A program made the position numbers and the translations under genes. The notes below the pieces were generated by a model. That model was not told the DNA's origin and searched no databases. It saw nothing but the letters and a program-made list of their open reading frames with translations. Below are positions 47,095-56,992 of a stretch of 64,000 nucleotides of DNA, in pieces. Origin of the DNA: Microcaldota archaeon (GTDB lineage Archaea > Micrarchaeota > Micrarchaeia > Anstonellales > Bilamarchaeaceae); NCBI GenBank assembly GCA_018812715.1, contig JAHJCT010000017.1:140019-204018 (forward strand). The letters are read 5' to 3'. The first letter of the stretch is position 1. Each line of letters begins with the position of its first letter.

Positions 47095-47148
47095 ATTTTC
47101 TTATTATCAGGGCGTCTTGATTTTTCAAGACAGAGGCCCAATTTTCTT
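47088..47148 (+). repeat. Duplicated tRNA-Ile 3' end flanking hairpin GTCTTGA-TTTT-TCAAGAC
   Basis: AGGCCCAATTTTCTT at 47088 and 47134, period 46. Confidence 0.85.
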
Positions 47149-47150
47149 TT

Positions 47151-48191
47151 CTAAGTCTTCAATTTCTTTCTAAACTTCACATAAGTTGCATAATCAATGT
47201 ATTTTCTCTTGTTAATGTAATCACTTGTCAAAGGAGCTTTATTCCTCACTTTATCTATCTTATCAGTGACACTAATAGCAAACGAATCACTTCCTGCCCC
47301 AGAACCATAAGAAGTAACCAAAATTCTCTCTCCTGGTTTTGCAACATCAAGAACTGCAGATAAACCGAGCATCGAAGCCCCAGAATAAGTATTTCCAACT
47401 ACTGGCGTAAGCAATCCATGTTTCAATTGCTCTGCACTCACTTCCAGTTTTTTTGCTGCCTCCCTTGGGAATCTTCCATTGGGTTGATGAAATACCACGT
47501 TATTGTAATCACTTATCTTTGTTCCAGTTTTTTCAAGAAGCAGTTTAGTAGCACTCAAAACATGTTTGAAATAAGCTGGTTTTCCTGTGAATCTTCCTCC
47601 ATGAGAAGGATATTCTGCATGCTGTCTTCTCCAGAAATCATGCGTATCTGTAGTAAATGAAAATGTAGCATCAACAATAGCTACTGATTCGTTTTCAGGC
47701 CCTGTAATAAAAGCAGCACCACCCGAGGCTGCTGAATACTCCAATGCATCGCCTGGCCTTCCCTGTGCAGTATCAGCACCAATTGCAACACCATAATCTA
47801 TCATTTTGGAATCAACCATAGAAAGAGCAATCTGCAATCCTGCTGTACCTGCTTTACATGCAAATTCAAGATCAGCACATGTGAGATTAGGAGTAGCATC
47901 AATTGCTTCGGCAACTATTGTTCCAGTAGGTTTAACAGCATAAGGGTGGGATTCACTTCCAACATAAAGGGCGCCTATCTTCTGAGGATCGATTCCAGCT
48001 CTTTTCAATGCATTTCGTGCAGCCTCTACTGATATTGTTGATGTATCCTCATCAACCCCACCAACTGCTTTCTCAGTTATGCCAAGCCCCTTCTCTATCC
48101 TGTCTGGTTCTTCTCCCCATACTTTTGCAATTTCACCAGTCTTTATCCTATATACTGGAATATAACTACCGTAACCTATAATACCGCTCAT
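47151..48191 (-). CDS. Hydroxymethylglutaryl-CoA synthase (archaeal)
   Basis: [17 protein letters not shown]...[21 protein letters not shown]...CKAGTAGLQ...FHQPNGRFP. Confidence 0.93.
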   Translation of the reverse strand: MSGIIGYGSYIPVYRIKTGEIAKVWGEEPDRIEKGLGITEKAVGGVDEDTSTISVEAARNALKRAGIDPQKIGALYVGSESHPYAVKPTGTIVAEAIDATPNLTCADLEFACKAGTAGLQIALSMVDSKMIDYGVAIGADTAQGRPGDALEYSAASGGAAFITGPENESVAIVDATFSFTTDTHDFWRRQHAEYPSHGGRFTGKPAYFKHVLSATKLLLEKTGTKISDYNNVVFHQPNGRFPREAAKKLEVSAEQLKHGLLTPVVGNTYSGASMLGLSAVLDVAKPGERILVTSYGSGAGSDSFAISVTDKIDKVRNKAPLTSDYINKRKYIDYATYVKFRKKLKT

Positions 48192-48246
48192 CTAAAAACC
48201 TCTAAGAATTCTAGGATATTACTCTCTCAATTTTGATTTTTAAAGC

Positions 48247-48954
48247 CTACTTTTTTTCTTTTCGTCTTCGTTTTTCGCCGAAGAATGAAAGTGCCAGTGC
48301 TCCGAGTACAATCGCCATAGCAATCAGTAGAATATTTGCATAGTTCGTTTCGCTGCTTTTCACTATTATTGGCTGTGATTCTTCCATCAAATCAATCAGA
48401 TCAAATTGTACACCATTCACAGGTACAACACTGCCAGCATATGCTTCTTTTACCTCTCCAGGCATATGAATAGTATAAGTTATATTTGCTTTAAACATTC
48501 TAAGATATTTAGCATTTTCTGCATTTGTTTCATTATCCAGCAGATCAATAGCCTGCGCCTGGCTTCCTGTTTTATTTATGACTCCAGCATCTTCAAGTAA
48601 TTGATCCAATGCATTACTGAAGCCATCAGTTGGTATCTTATTCACTGTTAAGGTATGATCAATAGAAAAGAGAGTATACTCGGTTGTAAACCAATAATAC
48701 CCGCTGGCTGAAAATTCTTTTTCGATTGTTATAGTGGTATTGTTAACGTTACATTTAATGCTCTGACCGCCAGCACAGGTTTCAGCAATTTTTGTAAGTG
48801 CATCATCACCCAATTCAGTTATGAACAGATCCATTTCCATAGTTTTGATTATCACTGAACTTCCATCACGCTTTACTACCTGCTCATAGCTTTGATCAAT
48901 AGTCGCATTTACTAATGCCGATAATAACAGAATAGCTAATATCTCCCGTCTCAT
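48247..48954 (-). CDS. Secreted/membrane-anchored protein of unknown function
   Basis: Signal peptide-like N-terminus and C-terminal TM ILLIAMAIVLGALALSFF. Confidence 0.6.
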   Translation of the reverse strand: MRREILAILLLSALVNATIDQSYEQVVKRDGSSVIIKTMEMDLFITELGDDALTKIAETCAGGQSIKCNVNNTTITIEKEFSASGYYWFTTEYTLFSIDHTLTVNKIPTDGFSNALDQLLEDAGVINKTGSQAQAIDLLDNETNAENAKYLRMFKANITYTIHMPGEVKEAYAGSVVPVNGVQFDLIDLMEESQPIIVKSSETNYANILLIAMAIVLGALALSFFGEKRRRKEKK

Positions 48955-48970
48955 GCATATCCTCTTGTAA

Positions 48971-49888
48971 CTAACTTTTATATTCCTTGTACTTTTTTAT
49001 CATTTCAGCCAATCCTTCTTCTAATGGCCTTGGTGAGAATCCCAGTTCTCTTCTTGCTTTATTGCAATTGAATATACGATCACTAGAAAGGACTGCTATA
49101 TCCTCGGGTATAAATAGTGCCTTTCCTCCAAAATGCGTTGTTCGGCGCAGCTCCAAATGGGCAAATATCTTAGCAAGCAAAACTGGCATGTGTTTCTGTG
49201 GTGGTTTCACTTTCATTTTTCCCGCAGCAATAGCATAGATATCATTTTGGCTTAGGCATTCGCCAACAAGAACATAAATCCCACATCCCTTTTCTATGGC
49301 ATTTTTTATTGCCCGCGCAACATCAGCAACATGTACGAATGGTATGTGATTATTTCCTTTTCCAATTACAGCCATCTTGCCTTTGCTTATCATATGCAGA
49401 ACTTTGAAATATTCAGCAAATCCTGGACCATAAACGGGGCCTATTCTCAAAATCACATGGTTTGGGTGCACGGAAACAATCTTCTCTGCTTCTAATTTGG
49501 TTTTTGCATATGCTGTGTCTGGATTCACCGGCGTTCCTTCATTTGCTGGGATCTCTGCAAGCTTTTTTCCATAAACTGATACTGAGCTAGAAAAAATTAT
49601 CTTCGCTGTTTTTGGCATTGCTTCAACAATTCTTCTTGTTAACTCTACATTTCCTTCCCATGATTTCTTTTTGTCAAGAAAATCACGAGACCCAGCAAGA
49701 TGTATAACTACATCAGCATCACTAAGAATCTGCTTCAAGTTCTCCAAGGAAAAATCGCTTACAATTTCATTTTCAAGGCCAGTTTCTTTTCTCACTATCG
49801 GGATCGCTTTTATCTCTCCCAAAACGATTCGCCCGAGCCTTCCTCTGGCCCCTGTAATGTATATTTTAGTTGCCATACTTCTTCGCAA
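48971..49888 (-). CDS. NAD-dependent epimerase/dehydratase
   Basis: YITGARGRLGRIVLGEI...VIHLAGSRDF...YAKTKLEAEKIV. Confidence 0.88.
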   Translation of the reverse strand: MRRSMATKIYITGARGRLGRIVLGEIKAIPIVRKETGLENEIVSDFSLENLKQILSDADVVIHLAGSRDFLDKKKSWEGNVELTRRIVEAMPKTAKIIFSSSVSVYGKKLAEIPANEGTPVNPDTAYAKTKLEAEKIVSVHPNHVILRIGPVYGPGFAEYFKVLHMISKGKMAVIGKGNNHIPFVHVADVARAIKNAIEKGCGIYVLVGECLSQNDIYAIAAGKMKVKPPQKHMPVLLAKIFAHLELRRTTHFGGKALFIPEDIAVLSSDRIFNCNKARRELGFSPRPLEEGLAEMIKKYKEYKS

Positions 49889-51494
49889 TCTCTTCCATTT
49901 TTTTGTCTATTTTTCTCTCTGCTTCAAGCCTTTCAAGTTTGTATTCATTCATATCCATGAATTTCATTCCTGCAGCAAAATTAGGATGGACTTTTTCTAT
50001 TTCTTTGAACATTTCTTGTGCTATTTTTCTATAATCTACATGCCCCTGCATACAGCTTCTCAATTCAAGCATGTGGTATGCCTCACGCAGATTAAGTGAC
50101 ATATACCATCTTATGTTATACGCCAATGGAACAACATATTGAGCTTCTTTTCTATGTTTTTTTGCAATTTCTTCATAAGCATTTTTTGCAGCTTCCATCA
50201 CCTCGTTGAATTCAGTTTCATAACCCGCTGCTACAATTTCTTCAGGCAATTTATACCCGTGATAAGGATTAAGCAGTTGTCTTTGTTGCGTAAGCATCCT
50301 GTGCCTATGCATATCTCTGTATGCTCCAAAATTTGCACACACGTCAAACGTATAAAATACATGTTCAAATGCCCTGCCTGGTTTGTGTCTTCTATTATCG
50401 CGCTCGTTGATATACGCCGCTATAATTGTTGCTTTTTCATCAGCATCCATCTTATCTACAATCTCTTCTATTTCTTTCATTGGCTTTGAAAGATGGGGGT
50501 AAAGTGCTGCAACTAAAATCTTTCTTTCAGCATCTTTATCGTATTCAACTAGTTTTACTTCTTCCCCTCCACTTGGGCCATCCAATCTCTGTGCTATGCT
50601 CTCCATGCCAGCTCTCACTTTTCTATAATGTTCCTGCATAGCAATACCATACTTATTGTTTGCTCTTTTCACAAATGAAGGAATTACTTTACCAAGTTCT
50701 TCCTGCATCATTGCCGCGAGATCATTAATTTCAGTAAGATCATCAGCATACATTCTAGTGATTAGGTACTCATATGCCCTGCCATCACCAAAGAATCCCA
50801 TATTGGTCAATGTTGAAGCCGGAAGCATCCCTCTTAATACATCACAGGTTTTTGCTCTGATTGTTGATTGATATGCCCTTTCGCTTGTTTGTTCATTTTT
50901 TGGTTCACTTTCCATTACAAATGCAGAAATTTTTGGAATAAGTTCTGCATATCTTTCAAAGCACAGATCACATGTTTTAGTATAAATATCTGCAAATTCA
51001 GACCCCATAATTCTTTTTTCACGATAATATGGCCAGGTTCCATCCTCTCTCTTTTTATCAAAATAAACATATCTTGTTGATTTTTCCAGAGGTGACAATC
51101 CAATCCTTGCATCCTCTACAATTTTTGTTGCAATGATCGAAATCTCTTCAAGTGCAATATGTGCCCCAGCCAGTTCAGCAACTGAATCATCCCCATAACC
51201 TACAAGTACCCTGTCATAAAATTCCTCAGCCTTTTTAGTCTGCACAATACTTTCTTGCGAATTAACCAAATTCTGCAAACCAAGTTCCTGAGATTGGAGA
51301 AATTCTTTGAGCAATACTTCGCGGACGCTTTTCGAAGTCCTGCTATACCTAGAAAAAAGTGCACCTTTAACTACTTCGGGCAGATTTACAAGTACAAAAA
51401 TTGGCTTGTCAAGATTAGTCATAAAGGGCGCTAATAATCTCCTTTCTTCTTCTGTAAATCCCATGCTCTCCTCTTTATTTTGACAATAATCCAC
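49866..51494 (-). CDS. ThyX-like (flavin-dependent thymidylate synthase superfamily) protein, apparently two-domain
   Basis: GDDSVAELAGAHIALEEISIIATKIVEDARIGLSPLEKSTRYV and DMHRHRMLTQQRQLLNPYHGY...LRSCMQGHVDYRKIAQEM. Confidence 0.75.
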   Translation of the reverse strand: MDYCQNKEESMGFTEEERRLLAPFMTNLDKPIFVLVNLPEVVKGALFSRYSRTSKSVREVLLKEFLQSQELGLQNLVNSQESIVQTKKAEEFYDRVLVGYGDDSVAELAGAHIALEEISIIATKIVEDARIGLSPLEKSTRYVYFDKKREDGTWPYYREKRIMGSEFADIYTKTCDLCFERYAELIPKISAFVMESEPKNEQTSERAYQSTIRAKTCDVLRGMLPASTLTNMGFFGDGRAYEYLITRMYADDLTEINDLAAMMQEELGKVIPSFVKRANNKYGIAMQEHYRKVRAGMESIAQRLDGPSGGEEVKLVEYDKDAERKILVAALYPHLSKPMKEIEEIVDKMDADEKATIIAAYINERDNRRHKPGRAFEHVFYTFDVCANFGAYRDMHRHRMLTQQRQLLNPYHGYKLPEEIVAAGYETEFNEVMEAAKNAYEEIAKKHRKEAQYVVPLAYNIRWYMSLNLREAYHMLELRSCMQGHVDYRKIAQEMFKEIEKVHPNFAAGMKFMDMNEYKLERLEAERKIDKKMEEIAKKYGN

Positions 51495-52695
51495 TCAAGA
51501 TCCCAAGCAATTGAGGTCTCCCAGCTACAACCTTTGCAACAGGACAGGCAAAATTACCATCCATTGTCTGCTTCAAATCATCGTCAGTTATAGTATTGAA
51601 TATATAATTCAAATCATCATCGCTTACTTTTTCCATTACTTTTCTCAGCAACAATCTTTTGGCAACTTTTTTACCCGGCCCAGCGCGCCAAGTTTTTTCA
51701 TATTCATACAGAGAATCTTTGCTATAATCCTTTTTCTCATGTGCTTTGAGAACAACATCTGCTGCCATCACTGCACTTTCCATTGCAAGTGCAATCCCTC
51801 CGCCATGGATAGGGTCTACTTGTTTAGCACCTGTCCCTATCGCCATACAATTATCTTTTACAAATTCATTGATAGGTGCACCGACTGAAATTACGCCACC
51901 AAAATCAAGTAGCGTACTTGCATCTTTCAATTGTTCATTTTTTTCTATGAATCTGTCGAGCAATACTTTTGGATTTGCACCTTTAATACCGCTTTGCTTT
52001 TCTCCGTTTTCAACATTTCCACCGACACCTATTCCAACATTGGCCTTTTTGTCAGCCTTTGGAAATATCCAAACATAACCTCGCGGAGCCATTTCATTTC
52101 CAAAATACAATTCAATCAAATTCTCATGATCATACGGTTTCATTTCATATTCATAACAGGTATCAACATCGTAAAGCTGATGAACAGTTTTGAATCCCAT
52201 CTGCCTTGCCATCAATGCCTCCATACCTTCAGCTGAAACTATGAGTGGTGCATTGATATCATGTGGCTCTCTTCCACCATGACTTACCTTTACTCCATTT
52301 GGCCTTCCTTTTTCATCTTTCAATACTTCTATCGCCCTGGTGTAAACCTTTACATGTGCCCCTTTTTCTACTGCAAGCTCACATAGCCATTTATCAAAGA
52401 TTTTTCGTTCGAGCACCCATCCAGTTGTTTCTGGCCCTTTCCATACAATGGACTTACCATTCGGTGCAACTACCTTTGCCCCTTCAATTTCTGTTGAATA
52501 GCATCTTTTTGGTAATTCAAGATCCTGCTTTATCACTTCTCTTTCTCCTAATCCTTCTCCACATCGTACAGGAACTCCAATTTCTTTTCTTTTATCTATA
52601 ATGAGTACGTCCATACCTGCGCCAGCGGCTATCCTTGCAAAAGTAGATCCAGACGGACCCCCACCTATTACTATAACATCATGATCGTATTTCAT
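51475..52695 (-). CDS. Geranylgeranyl reductase family flavoprotein
   Basis: DVIVIGGGPSGSTFARIAAGAGMDVLIIDKRKEIGVPVRCGEGL. Confidence 0.9.
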   Translation of the reverse strand: MKYDHDVIVIGGGPSGSTFARIAAGAGMDVLIIDKRKEIGVPVRCGEGLGEREVIKQDLELPKRCYSTEIEGAKVVAPNGKSIVWKGPETTGWVLERKIFDKWLCELAVEKGAHVKVYTRAIEVLKDEKGRPNGVKVSHGGREPHDINAPLIVSAEGMEALMARQMGFKTVHQLYDVDTCYEYEMKPYDHENLIELYFGNEMAPRGYVWIFPKADKKANVGIGVGGNVENGEKQSGIKGANPKVLLDRFIEKNEQLKDASTLLDFGGVISVGAPINEFVKDNCMAIGTGAKQVDPIHGGGIALAMESAVMAADVVLKAHEKKDYSKDSLYEYEKTWRAGPGKKVAKRLLLRKVMEKVSDDDLNYIFNTITDDDLKQTMDGNFACPVAKVVAGRPQLLGILSGLLSK

Positions 52696-52699
52696 AGAA

Positions 52700-52912
52700 T
52701 CACCTTTCTTCTTTTGGGATATCTTTCAAGTCCTTTACGCCTTTATGTAATTTTATAACATTAGCAGGACACCCACGAACACAAAGACCACAATCAATGC
52801 ATTTTTCTGGAAAATGTTCCATCCTTGTGCCAACAACTTCAATAGCGTTCATTGGGCAGACGGACGAACACCCAACACACAGTATACATCCGTCGTGTTT
52901 TATAGTAATCAT
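52700..52912 (-). CDS. 4Fe-4S dicluster ferredoxin
   Basis: CILCVGCSSVCPMNAIEV...CIDCGLCVRGCPANVI. Confidence 0.88.
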   Translation of the reverse strand: MITIKHDGCILCVGCSSVCPMNAIEVVGTRMEHFPEKCIDCGLCVRGCPANVIKLHKGVKDLKDIPKEER

Positions 52913-53009
52913 AGAGAATTCACCTGCTTGGAGTTTGACGAGTAGAAATTTTAAACATATTTCATTTCTAGGAGTTACATTTAAATACAGTATTCGTAAC
53001 AATCTAATC

Positions 53010-53867
53010 ATGAAAAACCCAATGCCCAGACTGGTTCATGTTCAAGATTCTACTTCAAATCGAACAGCAGTTGATATTCTAAAAAAGTTTCCCCCACTTC
53101 ATGAAGTTGAATTTTGTTTCATACCTGGCAATCCAGTTTCTGCTTCTGACATCCTGCAAACAATCAAAGGAAGGGCAGTGTTAATCTGGGACGATGGCAA
53201 TAGTCATTTACTCTCAAAATTCCTTGATATTCCTGGCGCAACAAAACGAATAATAGATAATCATGATGATTACGATTCTGGCCATGGATTTTCAGATATA
53301 ACCTATGCAAACCATGCCTTTTTCTCTGAACTTTCTGGCTGTGATATACAACTTGCATTAACTACCTGGTGCCGTGACTATGTAAATTTCCTTTCGCGTC
53401 TCCCAGCTGCCAAATCAAAAAATACCACTAAAATTAAGGAGTTAACTGTTCCTTTGGATGCTCCTTTTAATGGTGCACCCCTTCATCTCAGCGTAGATCT
53501 TGATGCAGTTTTATTTTTCCCAGCAGTATCAAGATGGATGACTTTTGATGGTTTTTCAGGTGAAGATATTTTATCTGCACTAAGAATGGCAGTGTCTACA
53601 GGACAGCTTGAACGTCTTGATTTTGGTGGACTTGCCCCTGGTTTCCCTTTGCTTCTTGCAGATGGCTTTAATGGTCACATACCAGATATACGCTCTCCTC
53701 CAGATTTTGGTAAAACTAATCCTGACGACGCACGTAAAATTGCCAGATGGTCTGAAAATGCCAGTACTATGGAAAATAATCCGCATAGGCTTGGTGATAT
53801 CTCAACAAAGGTTTCTCATTATGCACTTTATCTCTATTATCAAATCCTGGCCATCTCTATGTTTTAA
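53010..53867 (+). CDS. Arginase/ureohydrolase-fold-like protein (divergent)
   Basis: IIDNHDDYDSG...ITYANHAFFSEL...LSVDLDAVLFFPAVSRWMTFDGFSGEDIL resembles arginase metal-site blocks. Confidence 0.4.
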   Translation: MKNPMPRLVHVQDSTSNRTAVDILKKFPPLHEVEFCFIPGNPVSASDILQTIKGRAVLIWDDGNSHLLSKFLDIPGATKRIIDNHDDYDSGHGFSDITYANHAFFSELSGCDIQLALTTWCRDYVNFLSRLPAAKSKNTTKIKELTVPLDAPFNGAPLHLSVDLDAVLFFPAVSRWMTFDGFSGEDILSALRMAVSTGQLERLDFGGLAPGFPLLLADGFNGHIPDIRSPPDFGKTNPDDARKIARWSENASTMENNPHRLGDISTKVSHYALYLYYQILAISMF

Positions 53868-53891
53868 ATCTCTACCTTCCTAAGTTTATTT

Positions 53892-54722
53892 ATGAATCTA
53901 ATTAGTCCAAATTTTCCTGAAATTGGGAAGCCAAATATAGAAATAAAGAAATTTCCTGATGACGATTCATATGTCCGCATTTCTGACATATCAGAATTAC
54001 AAGGAGAAGAAGTAAAACTCTTCCATAGATTATATCCTGACCAAGATTCAAACATTTTCAAAGCTATTCTTATGCTAGATGTTCTCAAACGAGTTGGTGC
54101 AAGAACAACCTTTGTAGTACCATATTTACCCTATTCCCGCCAGGATAAAACATTCAAAGAAGGTGAGGCATTAAGTGCACAAGTTTTATGCAAATTATTT
54201 GCGGGAGCACAACTTATTACACTAGATTGCCATTTCCTGAAAAAAGAAGGAGAATTTGAATACAATGGATTGAAAATAAAAAATATCAGTGCAAACAAAC
54301 TTCTTATAGAACATGCAAAAACAAAACTCAAAACCAAAGATATTGAAATTATCTCTCCAGATCAAGGTGCCAATTATCTGGTTTCTGATTTTGGCGGCAA
54401 GAGTATGAAAAAAGTGAGAGGCGAATATGATAAGAGTGGTGAGGCACACCGTACTATTGAAAAAATGGAACGGGAATTTGATGTTAAAGGAAAAAACGTA
54501 CTGATTATTGATGATATGATTTCAACTGGCGGAACAATGATTCGTGCTGTTGAAAATGTCAAAAAAGGCGGTGCAAAGAAAGTTCTTTGTGCTGCAACCC
54601 ATGGTTTCTTCCTAAAAGATTCATTGGAAAAACTCCAAAAAATAACTGATGGAGTTTTCACTACAAATTCAATTCCAAACCCTGCAGCTGAAGTAGATAT
54701 AGCTGAGCTCCTTCTGCATTAA
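53892..54722 (+). CDS. prs: Ribose-phosphate pyrophosphokinase
   Basis: VVPYLPYSRQDKTFKEGEALSAQVLCKLF...NVLIIDDMISTGGTM. Confidence 0.95.
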   Translation: MNLISPNFPEIGKPNIEIKKFPDDDSYVRISDISELQGEEVKLFHRLYPDQDSNIFKAILMLDVLKRVGARTTFVVPYLPYSRQDKTFKEGEALSAQVLCKLFAGAQLITLDCHFLKKEGEFEYNGLKIKNISANKLLIEHAKTKLKTKDIEIISPDQGANYLVSDFGGKSMKKVRGEYDKSGEAHRTIEKMEREFDVKGKNVLIIDDMISTGGTMIRAVENVKKGGAKKVLCAATHGFFLKDSLEKLQKITDGVFTTNSIPNPAAEVDIAELLLH

Positions 54723-55043
54723 TTATTTCCTTTCCATGTGCTCCAAGGAAAATTTTTCTATATATTTTTCAGCTCTTATGATGAACTTCTCCAAGTGTCT
54801 TCCTGATAGGTCATATATCTTAATCCTTCTTTTTATTTCTGAAATTGCACGATTTGTAGCGAACACCTTGAACATGCTTATGTCTTTTTTGTTCCAAGTT
54901 CGCTTTGCCGCAGTTTCAGCTGCATCTTCCGTATAAGTACTTGCTTCTTTCAAAGCGAATTCACTATCTGGCAGAATTGCTATGTGAGCTGCCGAATTTC
55001 CAATTAAATTTGCCATCTCTCTTATCTCTTTTTTCTTGCTCAT
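54723..55043 (-). CDS. Small helical protein of unknown function
   Basis: MSKKKEIREMANLIGNSAAHIA...; directly downstream of a nucleotidyltransferase gene. Confidence 0.5.
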   Translation of the reverse strand: MSKKKEIREMANLIGNSAAHIAILPDSEFALKEASTYTEDAAETAAKRTWNKKDISMFKVFATNRAISEIKRRIKIYDLSGRHLEKFIIRAEKYIEKFSLEHMERK

Positions 55044-55044
55044 G

Positions 55045-55938
55045 TTACCCCCCAATAATTTTTTCTTCCCAATACAAATCTACTTCATTTTTTCCTATCT
55101 TACATAAAAAATTATTTACACTTTTTAATTCTTTTTTACAGACCTTTTCAAGTAATTTTGATTCTTTTTTGTCAAGTTTTTTGCCAATCCTTATTTTTTT
55201 TATTATTCTTTCACCTACAAGTCTCTTAATTTCCGATTTCACAGGTTTGAAATCATATTCCATTTTCAGTGCTGCATTAATCAATTCTAATATCTCTAAT
55301 GCAGTAAAATAATATTCAGTTTTTTTTGTTTCGTTTGCTGTTTTTACATATGTTTCTGCACTAAACCACCATTCCATGTATGCCATTTTTGATATTGGTG
55401 GAACTGGTTTTTGCATTATAGCTGTTTCATCAAACATTATGCCTTCAGCAAGCCAGAATCGTATATATGGTTCTGATAATATTGCTGTTTCATATCCTTT
55501 TTCAGAATAAATAGTCAGATGGAGTGTTATATTAAGTTTTTTTTCTATTTTCTCTTTTATTACTGAGGTTTCCACCCTCTTTTCAGGAAGAATAAGCAAA
55601 ACATCATAGTCACTATACTTATCGGCATCACCCCTTACTCGTGAACCATAAAGAACCAATACGCTTAATTCAGGAAATATACCAAAAAGTTCTAGAGCAA
55701 GGGCATACAACTTTTTATTTTTCTTCCTAAGTTGTTTAAGCTTCAGAAAATTTTCTGGCTTCATAAGAATATATTTACCGTGTTCAACTCTCAACAATTG
55801 CTTATTCTTGTTCATTCGATGAATTAACACTTTCGAACTTTGAATAGTCAAATTTCCTAATCGTGCAAATTCTTCAATGCCAAATCTCTTCTTGCCAAAT
55901 TTATCATAAGCATTGAGATAAAGTTCTTCAAGCATCAT
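55045..55938 (-). CDS. HTH + nucleotidyltransferase (MNT/NT fold) protein
   Basis: ELSVLVLYGSRVRGDADKYSDYDVLLILP (GSxRxGxxxxxSDxD). Confidence 0.8.
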   Translation of the reverse strand: MMLEELYLNAYDKFGKKRFGIEEFARLGNLTIQSSKVLIHRMNKNKQLLRVEHGKYILMKPENFLKLKQLRKKNKKLYALALELFGIFPELSVLVLYGSRVRGDADKYSDYDVLLILPEKRVETSVIKEKIEKKLNITLHLTIYSEKGYETAILSEPYIRFWLAEGIMFDETAIMQKPVPPISKMAYMEWWFSAETYVKTANETKKTEYYFTALEILELINAALKMEYDFKPVKSEIKRLVGERIIKKIRIGKKLDKKESKLLEKVCKKELKSVNNFLCKIGKNEVDLYWEEKIIGG

Positions 55939-55973
55939 ATAATTATTCAGAATATAACTTTTTAAAAGGTTAA

Positions 55974-56456
55974 CTATTTTGTTAACTTTAGGTCTTCATA
56001 TTTTCTAATCCCCATCAGTTCAAACAACCACTCAAATTTTTCAAACATCTCTTTGTCTACAGGTTCACAAATCCTCAAACTATTCTTTAAAATTCTCATT
56101 GTACGCTCCCATATTCTCCTCATATTATTCGTACTCTGACCAAACACCTCACCTATTTCAGCATATGTTTTGCCTTTCTTACGCATTTCAAATATTATCA
56201 TGTATTTTGGTGGCAATCCTTCCCAATAAATTTGTTCAAATCTTTTTCCTCTTGATCTTGACATGTGGACATCCTTTTTCCCAGCCGGAAATGGTGCATG
56301 CGGAGCATTTAGCTTTTCAGGCCCTAGCATTCTTGCCATCCATTTCATTGTTTCTCTTTGAGGTATCGGTGCCTCATCTATTTTCTTTCTTAATTGTAAT
56401 AATCTGCGCCTTTCTTTCATTTTAAGTCCTCCTTCTCTCCATCGACTTTCATGCAT
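55974..56456 (-). CDS. HTH (sigma-70 region 4-like) protein
   Basis: LPPKYMIIFEMRKKGKTYAEIGEVFGQSTNNMRRIWERTMRILKN. Confidence 0.6.
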   Translation of the reverse strand: MHESRWREGGLKMKERRRLLQLRKKIDEAPIPQRETMKWMARMLGPEKLNAPHAPFPAGKKDVHMSRSRGKRFEQIYWEGLPPKYMIIFEMRKKGKTYAEIGEVFGQSTNNMRRIWERTMRILKNSLRICEPVDKEMFEKFEWLFELMGIRKYEDLKLTK

Positions 56457-56992
56457 AATTCGACAAGTCTCGTCCTTATCCTCATTTGTTTTCCCATATT
56501 GGGTTTTTCGAGTCTTTCACAATATTCCATTGCTTGTGAGTAAAAGTTGATTAGAGTCCTAATCCAAGCTTGGTCATTTTCTATTAGTTTTTCAAACCTA
56601 TCTGCTGTTTCTAGACAAACTTGCATTGCCTCTTCAATTTTTCCTAAACCTTCAAAGATTAGTGCTATCCGTTGGCCATGGCCACAGTATGGTTCCAATG
56701 CATCTGCATGTATATACATTTCCAGAGCTTTTTCATCTAGTCCTGCTTTTTCATAAGCCCATCCTGCATCGAGAAATCTGCCTTGCCCTTCAAGCAGTTC
56801 AGCAATCTTCCTCAGTTCCTCTTTCTCTCCAAGTTTTGCATAAATGTCAACTGCTTTGAGAAGATTTCCCTCTTCCACAGCTCTTTGTGCTTCAATAAGT
56901 TTTGGTTTTTCAATTCTATCTCCAAATACTTTTGCTGATTTCTCCTTGTCCCCCTTTACAGCTAATTTTCTTTGTTTCATGTTCCCCCTCAC
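56417..56992 (-). CDS. TPR-like helical repeat protein
   Basis: RAVEEGNLLKAVDIYAKLGEKEELRKIAELLEGQGRFLDAGWAYEKAGLDEKALEMYIHA. Confidence 0.65.
   Translation of the reverse strand: MRGNMKQRKLAVKGDKEKSAKVFGDRIEKPKLIEAQRAVEEGNLLKAVDIYAKLGEKEELRKIAELLEGQGRFLDAGWAYEKAGLDEKALEMYIHADALEPYCGHGQRIALIFEGLGKIEEAMQVCLETADRFEKLIENDQAWIRTLINFYSQAMEYCERLEKPNMGKQMRIRTRLVELCMKVDGEKEDLK

Noticed and set aside
24376-47148. Integrase attachment sites (attB/attL) at tRNA 3' ends
   Set aside because: Duplications are only 8-15 bp apart from the 66-bp tandem, periods 46-66 bp, no integrase gene in the window, and one case is at a tRNA 5' end.
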